From Planctomycetaceae bacterium (GTDB taxonomy: Bacteria; Planctomycetota; Phycisphaerae; Tepidisphaerales; Tepidisphaeraceae), in the NCBI GenBank assembly GCA_027487775.1, contig JAIYCY010000007.1:62001-126000 (forward strand): a stretch of DNA of 64,000 nt. Direction: 5' to 3'. The notes beneath the pieces were generated by a model that worked only from the letters and a program-made list of their open reading frames with translations, was not told the DNA's origin and did not search any database. Shown here piece after piece: positions 27,967 to 35,539 of the stretch; position 1 is the stretch's first letter, and every line of letters starts with the position of its first letter. A program made the position numbers and the translations under genes.

Positions 27967-28704
27967 ATGGCATTGACGATTGTTCCGAGCATCGATTTAC
28001 GCAGCGGACGCGTGGTACGGCTGCAGCAAGGTGATTTTTCCCGGCAGATTGATTACGACATCGATCCCGTCAGCGTGGCCCGATCGTTCGCACGCGACGG
28101 TGCGACGATCATGCACATCGTCGATCTGGACGGCGCGAAAGAAGGTCGCGTTCTACAAGCAGAACTGATCGGGCAAATCGCCCGCGAGGCCGGGATCGTC
28201 GTGCAGGCAGGCGGAGGCGTGCGCGGACGCGAGGATGCCGCGAACCTGCTGCACGCGGGCGTGCACCGCGTGGTCGTCGGCACCAGAGCGATCGCAGACT
28301 GGACATGGTTTGAATCCCTGATCCGCGATTCAGAAATCGGCGCGGAGCGATTGGTGCTCGCGATCGACGCTAAGGACGGCGTGATCGCTACCCACGGCTG
28401 GACGCAGACAAGTACGCTGACGGCGATCGATGTGGCCCGACGCGTGAAAGGGTCACGGCTCGCTGCGCTGCTCTACACCGATGTCGCACGCGACGGCATG
28501 CTCGGCGGGGTGAATGTGGAGATGACAGAGACACTCGCGCGAGCGACCGATGTGCCCGTGATCGCATCCGGCGGCATCGGAACCATCGATCACATCCGCG
28601 CACTCGCCGGTCGAGATATCTGGGGCGTCATCCTGGGACGAAGCCTGCACGACGGCCGAGTGAAACTGTCCGATGCAATCGACATCGGCAAGCAGGCGAA
28701 ATGA
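27967..28704 (+). CDS. hisA: Phosphoribosylformimino-AICAR ribotide isomerase HisA
   Basis: A 245-residue (beta/alpha)8 barrel of histidine biosynthesis. The catalytic Asp of SIDLRSGRVVRLQQGDF is at residue 8, the second near LVLAIDAKDG (about 131). Phosphate-binding glycines are in VQAGGGVR and ASGGIGTIDHI; YTDVARDGMLGG is typical of HisA rather than HisF. ATG 27967 is set by homology to the family start. It stands alone; other his genes are not in the window. Confidence 0.93.
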   Translation: MALTIVPSIDLRSGRVVRLQQGDFSRQIDYDIDPVSVARSFARDGATIMHIVDLDGAKEGRVLQAELIGQIAREAGIVVQAGGGVRGREDAANLLHAGVHRVVVGTRAIADWTWFESLIRDSEIGAERLVLAIDAKDGVIATHGWTQTSTLTAIDVARRVKGSRLAALLYTDVARDGMLGGVNVEMTETLARATDVPVIASGGIGTIDHIRALAGRDIWGVILGRSLHDGRVKLSDAIDIGKQAK

Positions 28705-28722
28705 TGAACATGTGCCATGAAC

Positions 28723-28771
28723 GATGAGCGATGCGTGCGTGAGCCCCTTGAATCCGCGACCATCGCTCATC
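28723..28771. terminator. Inverted repeat between convergent hisA and gyrA
   Basis: GATGAGCGATG (28723-28733) pairs perfectly with CATCGCTCATC (28761-28771) around a 27-base loop. There is no T tract, so a terminator role is only plausible from its place between two convergent gene ends. Confidence 0.4.
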
Positions 28772-28807
28772 AGTCATCGATCATCGATTCGATTTCCACA
28801 TCCGTCC

Positions 28808-31522
28808 TCAAGCCGCCGGCCCCGCATCACCCTTGGCTTCGCCGGATTCCGGCTTGGCTTCGCCAGGCTCTCCCTTGGCTTCGCCGGGCTCTGCCTTGGC
28901 TTCGCCGGGGTCAGCTTCGTCGTTTTCGACGCGCGCCATCGCGACGAGCTTGTCGCGCGAGTCCAGGCTCAGCAGCCTTACGCCCGCTGCCGATCTGCCC
29001 GTCTCGCGAATCTCCGAAACACGCGTGCGGATCAAAATGCCCTTCTCGGTGATCATCATCAACTCATCATTCGGACCGACACGCTTGATGCCGACCACCT
29101 CGCCGTTTCGCTCGGTGGCATCAATGTTGATCACGCCACGCGTCGCTCGGCCCTTCACCGGATAATCCTCCAGCGGCGTGCGCTTGCCGTAGCCGTTCAC
29201 GCACGCGGTCAACAAATGCCCAACGTTCTCGCCCCTGGGGATCACGATCATCGACACGACCGCGTCACCTTCGCGCTTGAACTTCGCCCCGGTTACTCCG
29301 CCCGCCTGGCGACCCATCGCACGCACGTTCTCTTCCTCGAATCGGATCGCCAATCCGCTCCGGGTCGCGAGCATGATGTGATCCGCGCCGCTCGACATCG
29401 CCACCTCGATCAGCGTGTCGCCCTCCTCCAAACCGATCGCGATGATGCCCTTGCGATTGATATTCGCGTAAGCGCTCAGCGCCGTCTTCTTGATCGTGCC
29501 CTGACTCGTTGCAAAGACCAGGAAACTCTCGTCCTTGGAAAAATCCTTGATCGCCAACACCTGCGCGATCTTTTCACCTTCCTGAAACTCCAGCAGATTC
29601 GCCACGCTGCGCCCGAGGCTCGTGCGCGCCAGCTCCGGAACATCAAACACCCGACGCGAATAAACGCGACCCGTATTGGTAAAGAAAAGCAGATGATCGT
29701 GCGTGTTGGCGACGAAAAGATGATCGATGAAATCCTCTTCGCGTGTCTCCGAACCCTTGATCCCACGACCACCGCGACCCTGCGCCTTGTACGTGTCGGC
29801 GGGCAGTCGCTTGATGTAACCCTTGTGCGTCAGCGTCACCACCACATCGTGAGGCGTGATCAGCGACTCGTAGTTGTACGCACTCGCCTCGCCCTCAATC
29901 TGCGTGCGACGGGGATTCGCATACTTCTCCTTCAACTCCAGCGTGTCCTCACGAATGATGTCGAGCACAAGCTCAGGATCCGCCAGAATCCGCTCGTAGC
30001 CCTCGATCTCCTCCACCACCGAACGATACTCGCTGGCCAGCTTCTCGATCTCCAGCCCGACAAGCTGAATCAGTCGAAGAGCCGCGATCGCCTCCGCCTG
30101 GGCCTGCGACAAATGCACGCCACGATCACGAATCCCCGGCTTCTCCAACAAACGCGACGGAATCTGCGGCACAAGCGCATGGTCGGCGGCGATTCTGAAC
30201 GCCTTCTGCTTCAGCTTTTCCATCGCCTCTTCACGCGTCCGACTCGAACGAATCAGCCTGACCACCTCATCAATATCACAGACGGCCATGATCTGGCCTT
30301 CAAGGATGTGGGCTCGCTGCTGCGCCTTCTTCAGCAAGTATCGCGTGCGACGAACAATCACTTCCTGACGATGCGTGATGAAGTGCGCGATCAACTCCTT
30401 CAGACCCATCGTGCGCGGCTGGCGGTTGACCAGTGCGATGTTGATCATCGACACCGTGACCTGCGCGCTGGTGAACTGAAACAGCTGCCGCTTGACGATC
30501 TCCGGATCGGCATCACGCTTCAGATCAATCACAATACGGCATTTGTGCAGGCGACCCGATTCGTCATTCACACCCGACACATCAGGCATGTTCCCGTCCT
30601 TCGCCTGCTGTGCGATTTCCTTCACCAAATTCTCGCGCACCCCGCCGTACGGCATCTCAGATACGATCAACTTCGAGCGCGACTTCTCCTCTTCAATGTC
30701 GACCTTCGCCTGCAACTGCATGCGCCCGCGGCCTGTCGTATACCCATCGATGATCCCGTCACGCCCGCGAATCACTCCGCCGGTCGGGAAATCAGGACCG
30801 GGGACGATCTGCAACAACTCGGCCGTGCCGATGTCGGGATTGTTGATCGTCGCAACGATCGCGTCACAAATCTCCCCCAAATTGTGCGGCAATAAATTAC
30901 ACGCCATCCCCACCGCAATCCCCGTCGATCCGTTCACCAGCAGATTCGGAAACTTCGCCGGCAACACCGTCGGCTCGTCCTTGCCCGGACGCTCGTCATA
31001 GTTCGGTACGAAATCGACCGTATCCAAATCCAGATCCGCCATCAGCTCCATCGTGATCGCGGTCATCCGCGCTTCGGTATACCTCATCGCCGCCGGTGGA
31101 TCGTTGTCGTTCGAGCCGAAATTCCCCTGCGGATCCACCAGCGTGTGCCGCATGTTCCAGTCCTGACCCATACGCACCAGCGTCGGATAAATCACCGATT
31201 CACCGTGCGGGTGAAAGTCCCCAGACGTATCGCCACAAATCTTCGCACACTTGATGTGCTTGCGACCGGGCGTCAAGTTCAGGTTGTACATCGCAAACAA
31301 AATGCGACGCTGCGATGGCTTTAAGCCGTCACGAACATCCGGCAACGCACGGTCCATGATCGTGCTCATCGCATACGTCAGATAGCTGTCCTGAAGCTCA
31401 CGCTCGATGTTCAGATCGCGAATCCGTTCCGGCCCGCCGGACGCGGGACTTACAGCATCTGCGGGCGGATTCATCGGGGGCTGCTTAGGGGGCTGCGGCG
31501 GCGGGGTCGTTCCATCGGTCAT
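28808..31522 (-). CDS. gyrA: DNA gyrase subunit A
   Basis: A 904-residue type II topoisomerase subunit that cuts and reseals DNA to introduce negative supercoils. The start of the breakage domain (ERELQDSYLTYAMSTIMDRALPDVRDGLKP), the quinolone region GDFHPHGESVIYPTLVRMGQ (about 100-120), and the catalytic Tyr in AMRYTEARM (about 146) are clear. The C-terminal wing domain has the gyrase box QGRGGRG, so it is GyrA, not ParC. The end is an Ala/Glu/Gly/Lys/Pro tail of seven-residue repeats. There is no strong ribosome site at the ATG. gyrB is not in the window. Confidence 0.96.
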   Translation of the reverse strand: MTDGTTPPPQPPKQPPMNPPADAVSPASGGPERIRDLNIERELQDSYLTYAMSTIMDRALPDVRDGLKPSQRRILFAMYNLNLTPGRKHIKCAKICGDTSGDFHPHGESVIYPTLVRMGQDWNMRHTLVDPQGNFGSNDNDPPAAMRYTEARMTAITMELMADLDLDTVDFVPNYDERPGKDEPTVLPAKFPNLLVNGSTGIAVGMACNLLPHNLGEICDAIVATINNPDIGTAELLQIVPGPDFPTGGVIRGRDGIIDGYTTGRGRMQLQAKVDIEEEKSRSKLIVSEMPYGGVRENLVKEIAQQAKDGNMPDVSGVNDESGRLHKCRIVIDLKRDADPEIVKRQLFQFTSAQVTVSMINIALVNRQPRTMGLKELIAHFITHRQEVIVRRTRYLLKKAQQRAHILEGQIMAVCDIDEVVRLIRSSRTREEAMEKLKQKAFRIAADHALVPQIPSRLLEKPGIRDRGVHLSQAQAEAIAALRLIQLVGLEIEKLASEYRSVVEEIEGYERILADPELVLDIIREDTLELKEKYANPRRTQIEGEASAYNYESLITPHDVVVTLTHKGYIKRLPADTYKAQGRGGRGIKGSETREEDFIDHLFVANTHDHLLFFTNTGRVYSRRVFDVPELARTSLGRSVANLLEFQEGEKIAQVLAIKDFSKDESFLVFATSQGTIKKTALSAYANINRKGIIAIGLEEGDTLIEVAMSSGADHIMLATRSGLAIRFEEENVRAMGRQAGGVTGAKFKREGDAVVSMIVIPRGENVGHLLTACVNGYGKRTPLEDYPVKGRATRGVINIDATERNGEVVGIKRVGPNDELMMITEKGILIRTRVSEIRETGRSAAGVRLLSLDSRDKLVAMARVENDEADPGEAKAEPGEAKGEPGEAKPESGEAKGDAGPAA
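28832..28915. repeat. Four 21-bp tandem repeats inside the gyrA 3' end
   Basis: Four copies of a unit starting CTTGGCTTCGCC, each 21 bases, encode four seven-residue units of GEAKxE(P/S) type in the GyrA tail. The unit length keeps the reading frame. Confidence 0.85.
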
Positions 31523-31670
31523 GCCCGGATTTTACACGCAACCCCACTCCATCGCACGCCCGCCAACCCCGACCAATCCCAACCGATTCGCTCGTCGACA
31601 CGCCATCCATCACCGCCCAACGCCGCCACTCCCCATCTGACCACTGACCACTCACAACTCCCCCTTTTCT

Positions 31671-31754
31671 CACACTCGCACTCACCTTTCGCACACTCAC
31701 AATCTCTTTCCGCACACTCGCGCTCACGTCTCGCACACTCGCGATCGCTTTCCG
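31671..31754. repeat. Four 21-bp imperfect tandem repeats upstream of gyrA
   Basis: Four units begin with CACACTC at 31671, 31692, 31713 and 31734; a fifth, degenerate unit starts at 31755. In the minus-strand reading frame they would make seven-residue units (SVRxxxA type), but I do not see a trustworthy gene. The repeat lies between gyrA and the cassette array. Confidence 0.75.
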
Positions 31755-31860
31755 CCAGCTCGCGCACACCCGTCTTGACCTCACGCATCCGCCCGTTTCC
31801 CTCCATAACCATCGGCCACGCCAACGACTACGATTCTTCGCTCGAACAAAGCGCCCGGCC

Positions 31861-32004
31861 CCGCGCCCGATGTTCGACACACCCGCGCATCCTCGAACCC
31901 AGCATCGCATCGACATCACCTCCTCACATCTACCCCCGCGCTGCGCGCCTGCGTCCCCACCCGCGCAGCGCCGCCAACTTTTTTTTCTCATCCCAACATC
32001 CCCC
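31861..32004 (+). repeat. 140-bp direct repeat, copy 1 (left flank of cassette array)
   Basis: Nearly identical to 33661-33804: about six differences in the first 120 bases, then similarity fades through a T-rich end. It contains an internal inverted repeat, GCGCTGCGCG with CGCGCAGCGC. The two copies are in the same orientation and exactly 1800 bases apart. Confidence 0.9.
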
Positions 32005-32125
32005 ACTCCGTCGGACATCCCACCACCCAAGGCTGCCGATGGGAGATAAATATGGACCAGAGCAAAAGTTCGGATATCACTAGGGCACGCAGACCGGGAA
32101 CGCTATACGGCGCGACTGGTCAGTT

Positions 32126-32142
32126 TAATGACAAGGTTATCC
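32126..32142 (+). other. attI-like cassette entry site
   Basis: AATGACAAGGTTATCC resembles the right end of integron attI sites, where an ACAAAGTTA-type core is cut after the G. The GTT is at 32136-32138, and the following 11 bases are complementary to the 3' end of cassette 1 (32419-32430). No attC-like left arm is found upstream, which is what an attI (not an attC) should look like. Confidence 0.55.
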
Positions 32143-32147
32143 AGCAG

Positions 32148-32429
32148 ATGGCATCGCCCGAACTCATCGAGCTTTGGAAGAAGATCGACGCCGATCTCCG
32201 TCGAGCGCGCGGCACGCTGCCACCTGAAGCCGATGCCGACGATGCGGTACGGGAGTACCAGGAGTTTCTCGAACACAACGAAATGGAACTCGCGTGCGAC
32301 ATGCTTGAGGCATATGCGGAAGAGCATCCGGTCTCGCGCGACTTTTGGTTGGCGCTTCGGGACGCGTCAGTAAAGATGGAGTTGCATGATCGCGCGGCCA
32401 GATACGAGGGCCTCGCGGCTGCTGGATAA
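32148..32429 (+). CDS. Cassette 1 protein, small acidic helical protein of unknown function
   Basis: 93 residues from ATG 32148, only 11 bases after the cassette boundary. The frame is open upstream to ATG 32052, which has GGGAGA, so a 125-residue fusion with the attI-like leader is possible. The sequence is helical and acidic: EYQEFLEHNEMELACDMLEA, then FWLALRDASVKMELHDRAARYE. The pattern of helices is reminiscent of small immunity-type proteins, but I cannot name a family. No membrane segment. The TAA overlaps the attC inverse core, as is usual in cassettes. Confidence 0.75.
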   Translation: MASPELIELWKKIDADLRRARGTLPPEADADDAVREYQEFLEHNEMELACDMLEAYAEEHPVSRDFWLALRDASVKMELHDRAARYEGLAAAG

Positions 32430-32519
32430 CCCCCCGCGGCAGTGGACCGGCCAGTTGTGTACACTGTAGCTCGAAGGTCGGTCGTGTTGGCCGGCCACTG
32501 AACGGTTTCTACGTTAGTG
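32424..32519 (+). other. attC site 1
   Basis: A 96-base site. Inverse core GGATAAC is at 32424-32430, core GTTAGTG at 32513-32519. The arms CAGTGG-A-CCGGCCA (32440-32453) and TGGCCGG-CCACTG (32488-32500) give 13 pairs with one unpaired A at 32446 in the left arm, like the extrahelical base of attC sites. A 34-base variable terminal part lies between. The spacer to the core, AACGGTTTCTAC, is identical to site 2. Confidence 0.9.
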
Positions 32520-32536
32520 GGCCGACTCCCTGAACT

Positions 32537-32986
32537 ATGACGCGTGGTCGCAAGATCGTCCTTGTTGTCGCCATCGCGATCGTCGGCGTCGTCGGCTGGA
32601 TCGCGTACGGTTTACTACGCACACTTCGCGGTATTCCCGAGGCGTACGCTGCCTGGGATACCGGCACGTTGCTCATCGAGTACATGAAGCAACATGACGA
32701 TCAGTGGCCGTCGTCATGGAATCAATTGCTTACCGTGCTCGACTCGGATGATGGTCGAAAGATTCCGCTTCGGGGAGCGTCGGCCGGAGACATGTCTTAC
32801 GCGCGATCGCTGCGAGAGAAGGTCGCGGTTGATTGGACGTTTGATCCAGCGAATCCCGCGGGGAATCCCGTGGTGCCGATCGGAGGCGGCGAGTTCTCCG
32901 TTGTGTTGGAAGGTGCAGAGCCGAACGAGATGGTTCGTCATCATTTGGCGGAGCGTGCGACCACGCGGCCATCGGCGGCCCACTAA
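32537..32986 (+). CDS. Cassette 2 protein, small membrane-anchored protein of unknown function
   Basis: 149 residues. A short basic start is followed by one membrane segment (about residues 7-28) and a soluble part containing IPEAYAAWDTGTLLIEYM and HDDQWPSSWNQLL, which should face outwards. The latter pattern is known to me from uncharacterised planctomycete proteins only. The ATG lies 23 bases inside the cassette without a clear ribosome site; the TAA is inside the attC inverse core. Confidence 0.75.
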   Translation: MTRGRKIVLVVAIAIVGVVGWIAYGLLRTLRGIPEAYAAWDTGTLLIEYMKQHDDQWPSSWNQLLTVLDSDDGRKIPLRGASAGDMSYARSLREKVAVDWTFDPANPAGNPVVPIGGGEFSVVLEGAEPNEMVRHHLAERATTRPSAAH

Positions 32987-33076
32987 CCCAACACTGCAAT
33001 GGACCGGCCAGTTGTGTACACTGTCGCTCGAAGGTCGGTCGGGTTGGCCGGCCACTGAACGGTTTCTACGTTATCC
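32981..33076 (+). other. attC site 2
   Basis: A 96-base site with inverse core CACTAAC (32981-32987) and core GTTATCC (33070-33076). The arms at 32997-33010 and 33045-33057 match attC 1 apart from one A-C mismatch, and keep the unpaired A (33003). Over about 75 bases from the left arm to the core it differs from site 1 at only two or three positions. Confidence 0.9.
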
Positions 33077-33091
33077 AGCACGAGCCTGCCG

Positions 33092-33610
33092 ATGCGTGTC
33101 GTTCCAACTCACGATCCCGATGTGATGCGAATTGACGATGACAGCATCGCCTCGCGCATGATCGGCTTCGTCGTCATCCTGGTGGGCGTCGGCCTCTGGC
33201 CAATCTATCTCAACGCGGAATCGAAGCCGGGCGACGATCCGGGCGTTTGGGGCCTCGTATTTGTGCTCGGCGGTGGCCTTGTGTGCGCGTTGGTCGGCCT
33301 CACGATCATGCTCTACGCGGGACAGACGATCATCGACCGCCGCCTGGGAAAGGTTGTTCACTGGCAACGGTTCCTCTGGTGGCGACCAACATCTGAACAC
33401 AACCTCGAAGACTATGATCGTGTGGCCGTTGTCCGATCAGGCGGCCGCCACGTATCTTGGGGCATTCAACTGCAACCCGAGCCGCCGGACCAAGCACGGA
33501 ACGTTTTGTGCGGCCTCGGGCTGACGCGGTCGGATGCGTTGGCGTTCGCAGAGCGGGTCGCGGAGTTCTCCGGCCTTACGGTGGAAGAGCGCCCGACGGC
33601 GTTGTTGTAG
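33092..33610 (+). CDS. Cassette 3 protein, two-pass membrane protein with PH-like C-terminal part
   Basis: 172 residues from ATG 33092, 21 bases into the cassette. Membrane segments at about residues 22-40 and 52-76 surround a short loop. The C-terminal half (TIIDRRLGKVVHWQRFLWW, later WGIQLQPEPP and SDALAFAERVAEFSGL) has the strand order of bacterial PH-like domains followed by a helix. Function unknown. Stop TAG 33608-33610 lies 25 bases before the attC remnant. Confidence 0.72.
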   Translation: MRVVPTHDPDVMRIDDDSIASRMIGFVVILVGVGLWPIYLNAESKPGDDPGVWGLVFVLGGGLVCALVGLTIMLYAGQTIIDRRLGKVVHWQRFLWWRPTSEHNLEDYDRVAVVRSGGRHVSWGIQLQPEPPDQARNVLCGLGLTRSDALAFAERVAEFSGLTVEERPTALL

Positions 33611-33631
33611 CGACGGCGGTAGCGGCGTGCT

Positions 33632-33660
33632 GGATAACCCACCGCTGGAACGGACCGGGC
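33632..33660 (+). other. Truncated attC site 3
   Basis: GGATAAC (33632-33638) and a left arm with GGACCGG are present. The right arm and GTT core are missing: the site runs straight into direct-repeat copy 2 at 33661. It marks the broken end of the array. Confidence 0.65.
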
Positions 33661-33804
33661 CGGCGCCCGATGTTCGACACACCCACGCATCCGCGAACCC
33701 AGCATCCCATCGACATCACCTCCTCACATCTACCCCCGCGCTGCGCGCCTGCGTCCCCACCCGCGCTGCGCCGCCAACATTTTCTTCATTCCAACACCCC
33801 CACC
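33661..33804 (+). repeat. 140-bp direct repeat, copy 2 (right flank of cassette array)
   Basis: Second copy of the element at 31861. Its first base follows the truncated attC directly. The internal inverted repeat is partly lost here (CTGCG instead of CAGCG). Weak similarity to copy 1 also extends about 20 bases to the left, into the attC remnant. Confidence 0.9.
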
Positions 33805-34058
33805 TACAACCATAACCCCGCCAAACTCCCAAACGACCTGTCCTGATCCCCGATGAGGGTATCACGATTGGGGACTCGACACCCCCTATCCCCTTCGTAC
33901 CCCTTCGTAGCTCGTCGCTTCCGCCGAGGTGCGACAGATTGGCCGGGCAAACGCCTTGACAAGCACTCGAAACATCAAAGGATTACGTTGTCCGATTTAC
34001 TTTGCCTGGCGCCTCGATCGGTGCTGGCTTGTCGATCGGTGCTCGGAAGGACGAGGCG

Positions 34059-35171
34059 ATGGAAGCACTTCTCAGCGGAATCCTCGGGCTCACATGGCAG
34101 CATCTGGTCATGTTTGCCATCGGCGGAACGCTCATCTGGCTCGCGATCCGGAAGAACTATGAGCCCGCCCTTCTGCTGCCCATCGGGTTCGGCGCGATAC
34201 TCGCGAACATCCCGCTTTCCGGTGCGATCGCACAAGGGGCAGATCATGGAATCTTGACGACGCTATTCGATCACGGCATCCGCAACGATCTGTTTCCCCT
34301 TCTGATCTTCGTCGCCATCGGGGCCATGATCGATTTCACACCACTGCTGCAAAGCCCGAAGTTGCTTCTGTTCGGAGCCGCCGCGCAATTCGGGATCTTC
34401 TTCACGATGTGCCTCGCCACCGTCGTGGGTTTCGACCTGCGCGAAGCCGCTTCCATCGGCATCATCGGCGCCGCCGACGGTCCTACATCCATCGTCGTCG
34501 CCAATCGCTTCGCACCGCATCTGCTCGGACCGATCACCGTGGCGGCGTATTCGTACATGTCGCTGGTGCCCATCATCCAACCGCCCGTCATTCGCCTGCT
34601 CACCAGTCGACGCGAACGACGCATCCGAATGGACAACCATCAACTCGCACCCGTCAGTCAACGCACCAGAATCCTCTTTCCCATCATGGTCGCGGTGGTC
34701 AGCAGCATCATCGTCCCGAGCGCAGCAGCACTCATCGGTATGCTGATGTTCGGCAATCTGCTCCGCGAATCACGCGTCGTCGATCGACTCTCCAAAGGCG
34801 CACAGAACGAACTGGCCAACATCGTCACGCTGCTGCTGGGCATCTGCATCGGATCGGTCATGACTGCAGATCAATTCCTACAGCCGACGACGCTGATCAT
34901 CCTGGGCATGGGCGTGATCGCATTCGTCTTCGACACCGCCGGCGGGGTGTTGTTCGCCAAGTTCCTGAACCTCTTCCTCAAACACAAAATCAACCCGATG
35001 ATCGGCGCGTGCGGGATCAGCGCTTTCCCCATGAGCGGCAGAGTCGTCTACAAAATGGGCCTCGAAGAAGACCCGCACAACCATCTGCTGATGCACGCGA
35101 TCAGTTGCAACGTCGGCGGACAGCTCGGATCAGTCATCGCGGGGGGATTGATTTTGGCGCTGGTGCTTTAG
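34059..35171 (+). CDS. Decarboxylase-type sodium pump beta subunit (OadB/GcdB/MmdB family)
   Basis: 370 residues from ATG 34059 with GGAAGGA...GAGG upstream. A polytopic membrane protein coupling decarboxylation of a biotin-bound acid to Na+ export. Family signatures: PLLIFVAIGAMIDFTPLL, the ion-site motif GIIGAADGPTSIVVA (about 145-160), and ISAFPMSGRVV near the end. It is followed by a gamma-like subunit. The alpha carboxyltransferase and biotin carrier are not in the window, so the substrate (oxaloacetate, glutaconyl-CoA or methylmalonyl-CoA) cannot be named. Confidence 0.9.
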   Translation: MEALLSGILGLTWQHLVMFAIGGTLIWLAIRKNYEPALLLPIGFGAILANIPLSGAIAQGADHGILTTLFDHGIRNDLFPLLIFVAIGAMIDFTPLLQSPKLLLFGAAAQFGIFFTMCLATVVGFDLREAASIGIIGAADGPTSIVVANRFAPHLLGPITVAAYSYMSLVPIIQPPVIRLLTSRRERRIRMDNHQLAPVSQRTRILFPIMVAVVSSIIVPSAAALIGMLMFGNLLRESRVVDRLSKGAQNELANIVTLLLGICIGSVMTADQFLQPTTLIILGMGVIAFVFDTAGGVLFAKFLNLFLKHKINPMIGACGISAFPMSGRVVYKMGLEEDPHNHLLMHAISCNVGGQLGSVIAGGLILALVL

Positions 35172-35201
35172 TTGGTGCCTGAACGAGGAAATGAGGGTGC
35201 G

Positions 35202-35408
35202 ATGGTCGAATGGATGATGAACGTGATGGTGGCAGTGACGACAATGCCCGCGCCTCCGCCGGGGTCGACGCCTACGGGATCGGAGGCGCTTTCGGAGGCG
35301 CTGCGGATCAGCGGCATCGCGATCGTTGCAATCTTTGTGGTGATGGGCCTGCTCGGCGTGATGATCGGCCTGATGGGCAAACTCTTCCCCGCCGATGAGG
35401 ATGATTGA
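35202..35408 (+). CDS. OadG-like gamma subunit of a decarboxylase sodium pump
   Basis: 68 residues from ATG 35202 (GAGGGTG upstream). A Pro/Ser-rich start is followed by one membrane segment IAIVAIFVVMGLLGVMIGLM and an acidic end, the layout of OadG/MmdD. It begins 31 bases after the beta subunit. The family call is by layout and neighbour. Confidence 0.7.
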   Translation: MVEWMMNVMVAVTTMPAPPPGSTPTGSEALSEALRISGIAIVAIFVVMGLLGVMIGLMGKLFPADEDD

Positions 35409-35539
35409 TCCTGCCGGCAAGTGCCGGATCCGAATCACCCGAATCACGCCCATGGCACGCATGTCGCAAACAACACCATCAGCCCTCGGCCAAGGCTCGA
35501 TCGATGAAACCGCCGCGGGAATCGGCTAGATTTCCCTGT

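Larger units (their letters stand above)
32136..33660 (+). mobile_element. Integron-type gene cassette array without integrase (CALIN), three cassettes
   Basis: Three same-strand cassettes: 32137-32513, 32514-33070, and 33071 to about 33638. Each starts after the G of a GTT core and ends at an AAC whose surroundings are the reverse complement of its own 5' end: 12 bases for cassette 1 (32136-32147 with 32419-32430), 11 for cassette 2 (32513-32523 with 32977-32987), and 13 for cassette 3 (33070-33082 with 33626-33638). Each has one gene close to its start and a stop codon TAA or nearby before the attC. The two complete attC sites are almost identical. No tyrosine-recombinase gene lies in the window. 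Confidence 0.88.

Noticed and set aside
28724..30895. Open frame of 723 codons on the plus strand opposite gyrA
   Set aside because: Arg/His-rich translation with no domain pattern, fully covered by an unmistakable gyrA on the other strand.
31485..32030. Minus-strand frame containing the 21-bp repeats
   Set aside because: Overlaps the gyrA start and the direct repeat, low-complexity translation, no ribosome site.
31523..34058. Integron integrase (intI) near the cassettes
   Set aside because: No frame with tyrosine-recombinase motifs in either direction around the array, so it is described as lacking an integrase.
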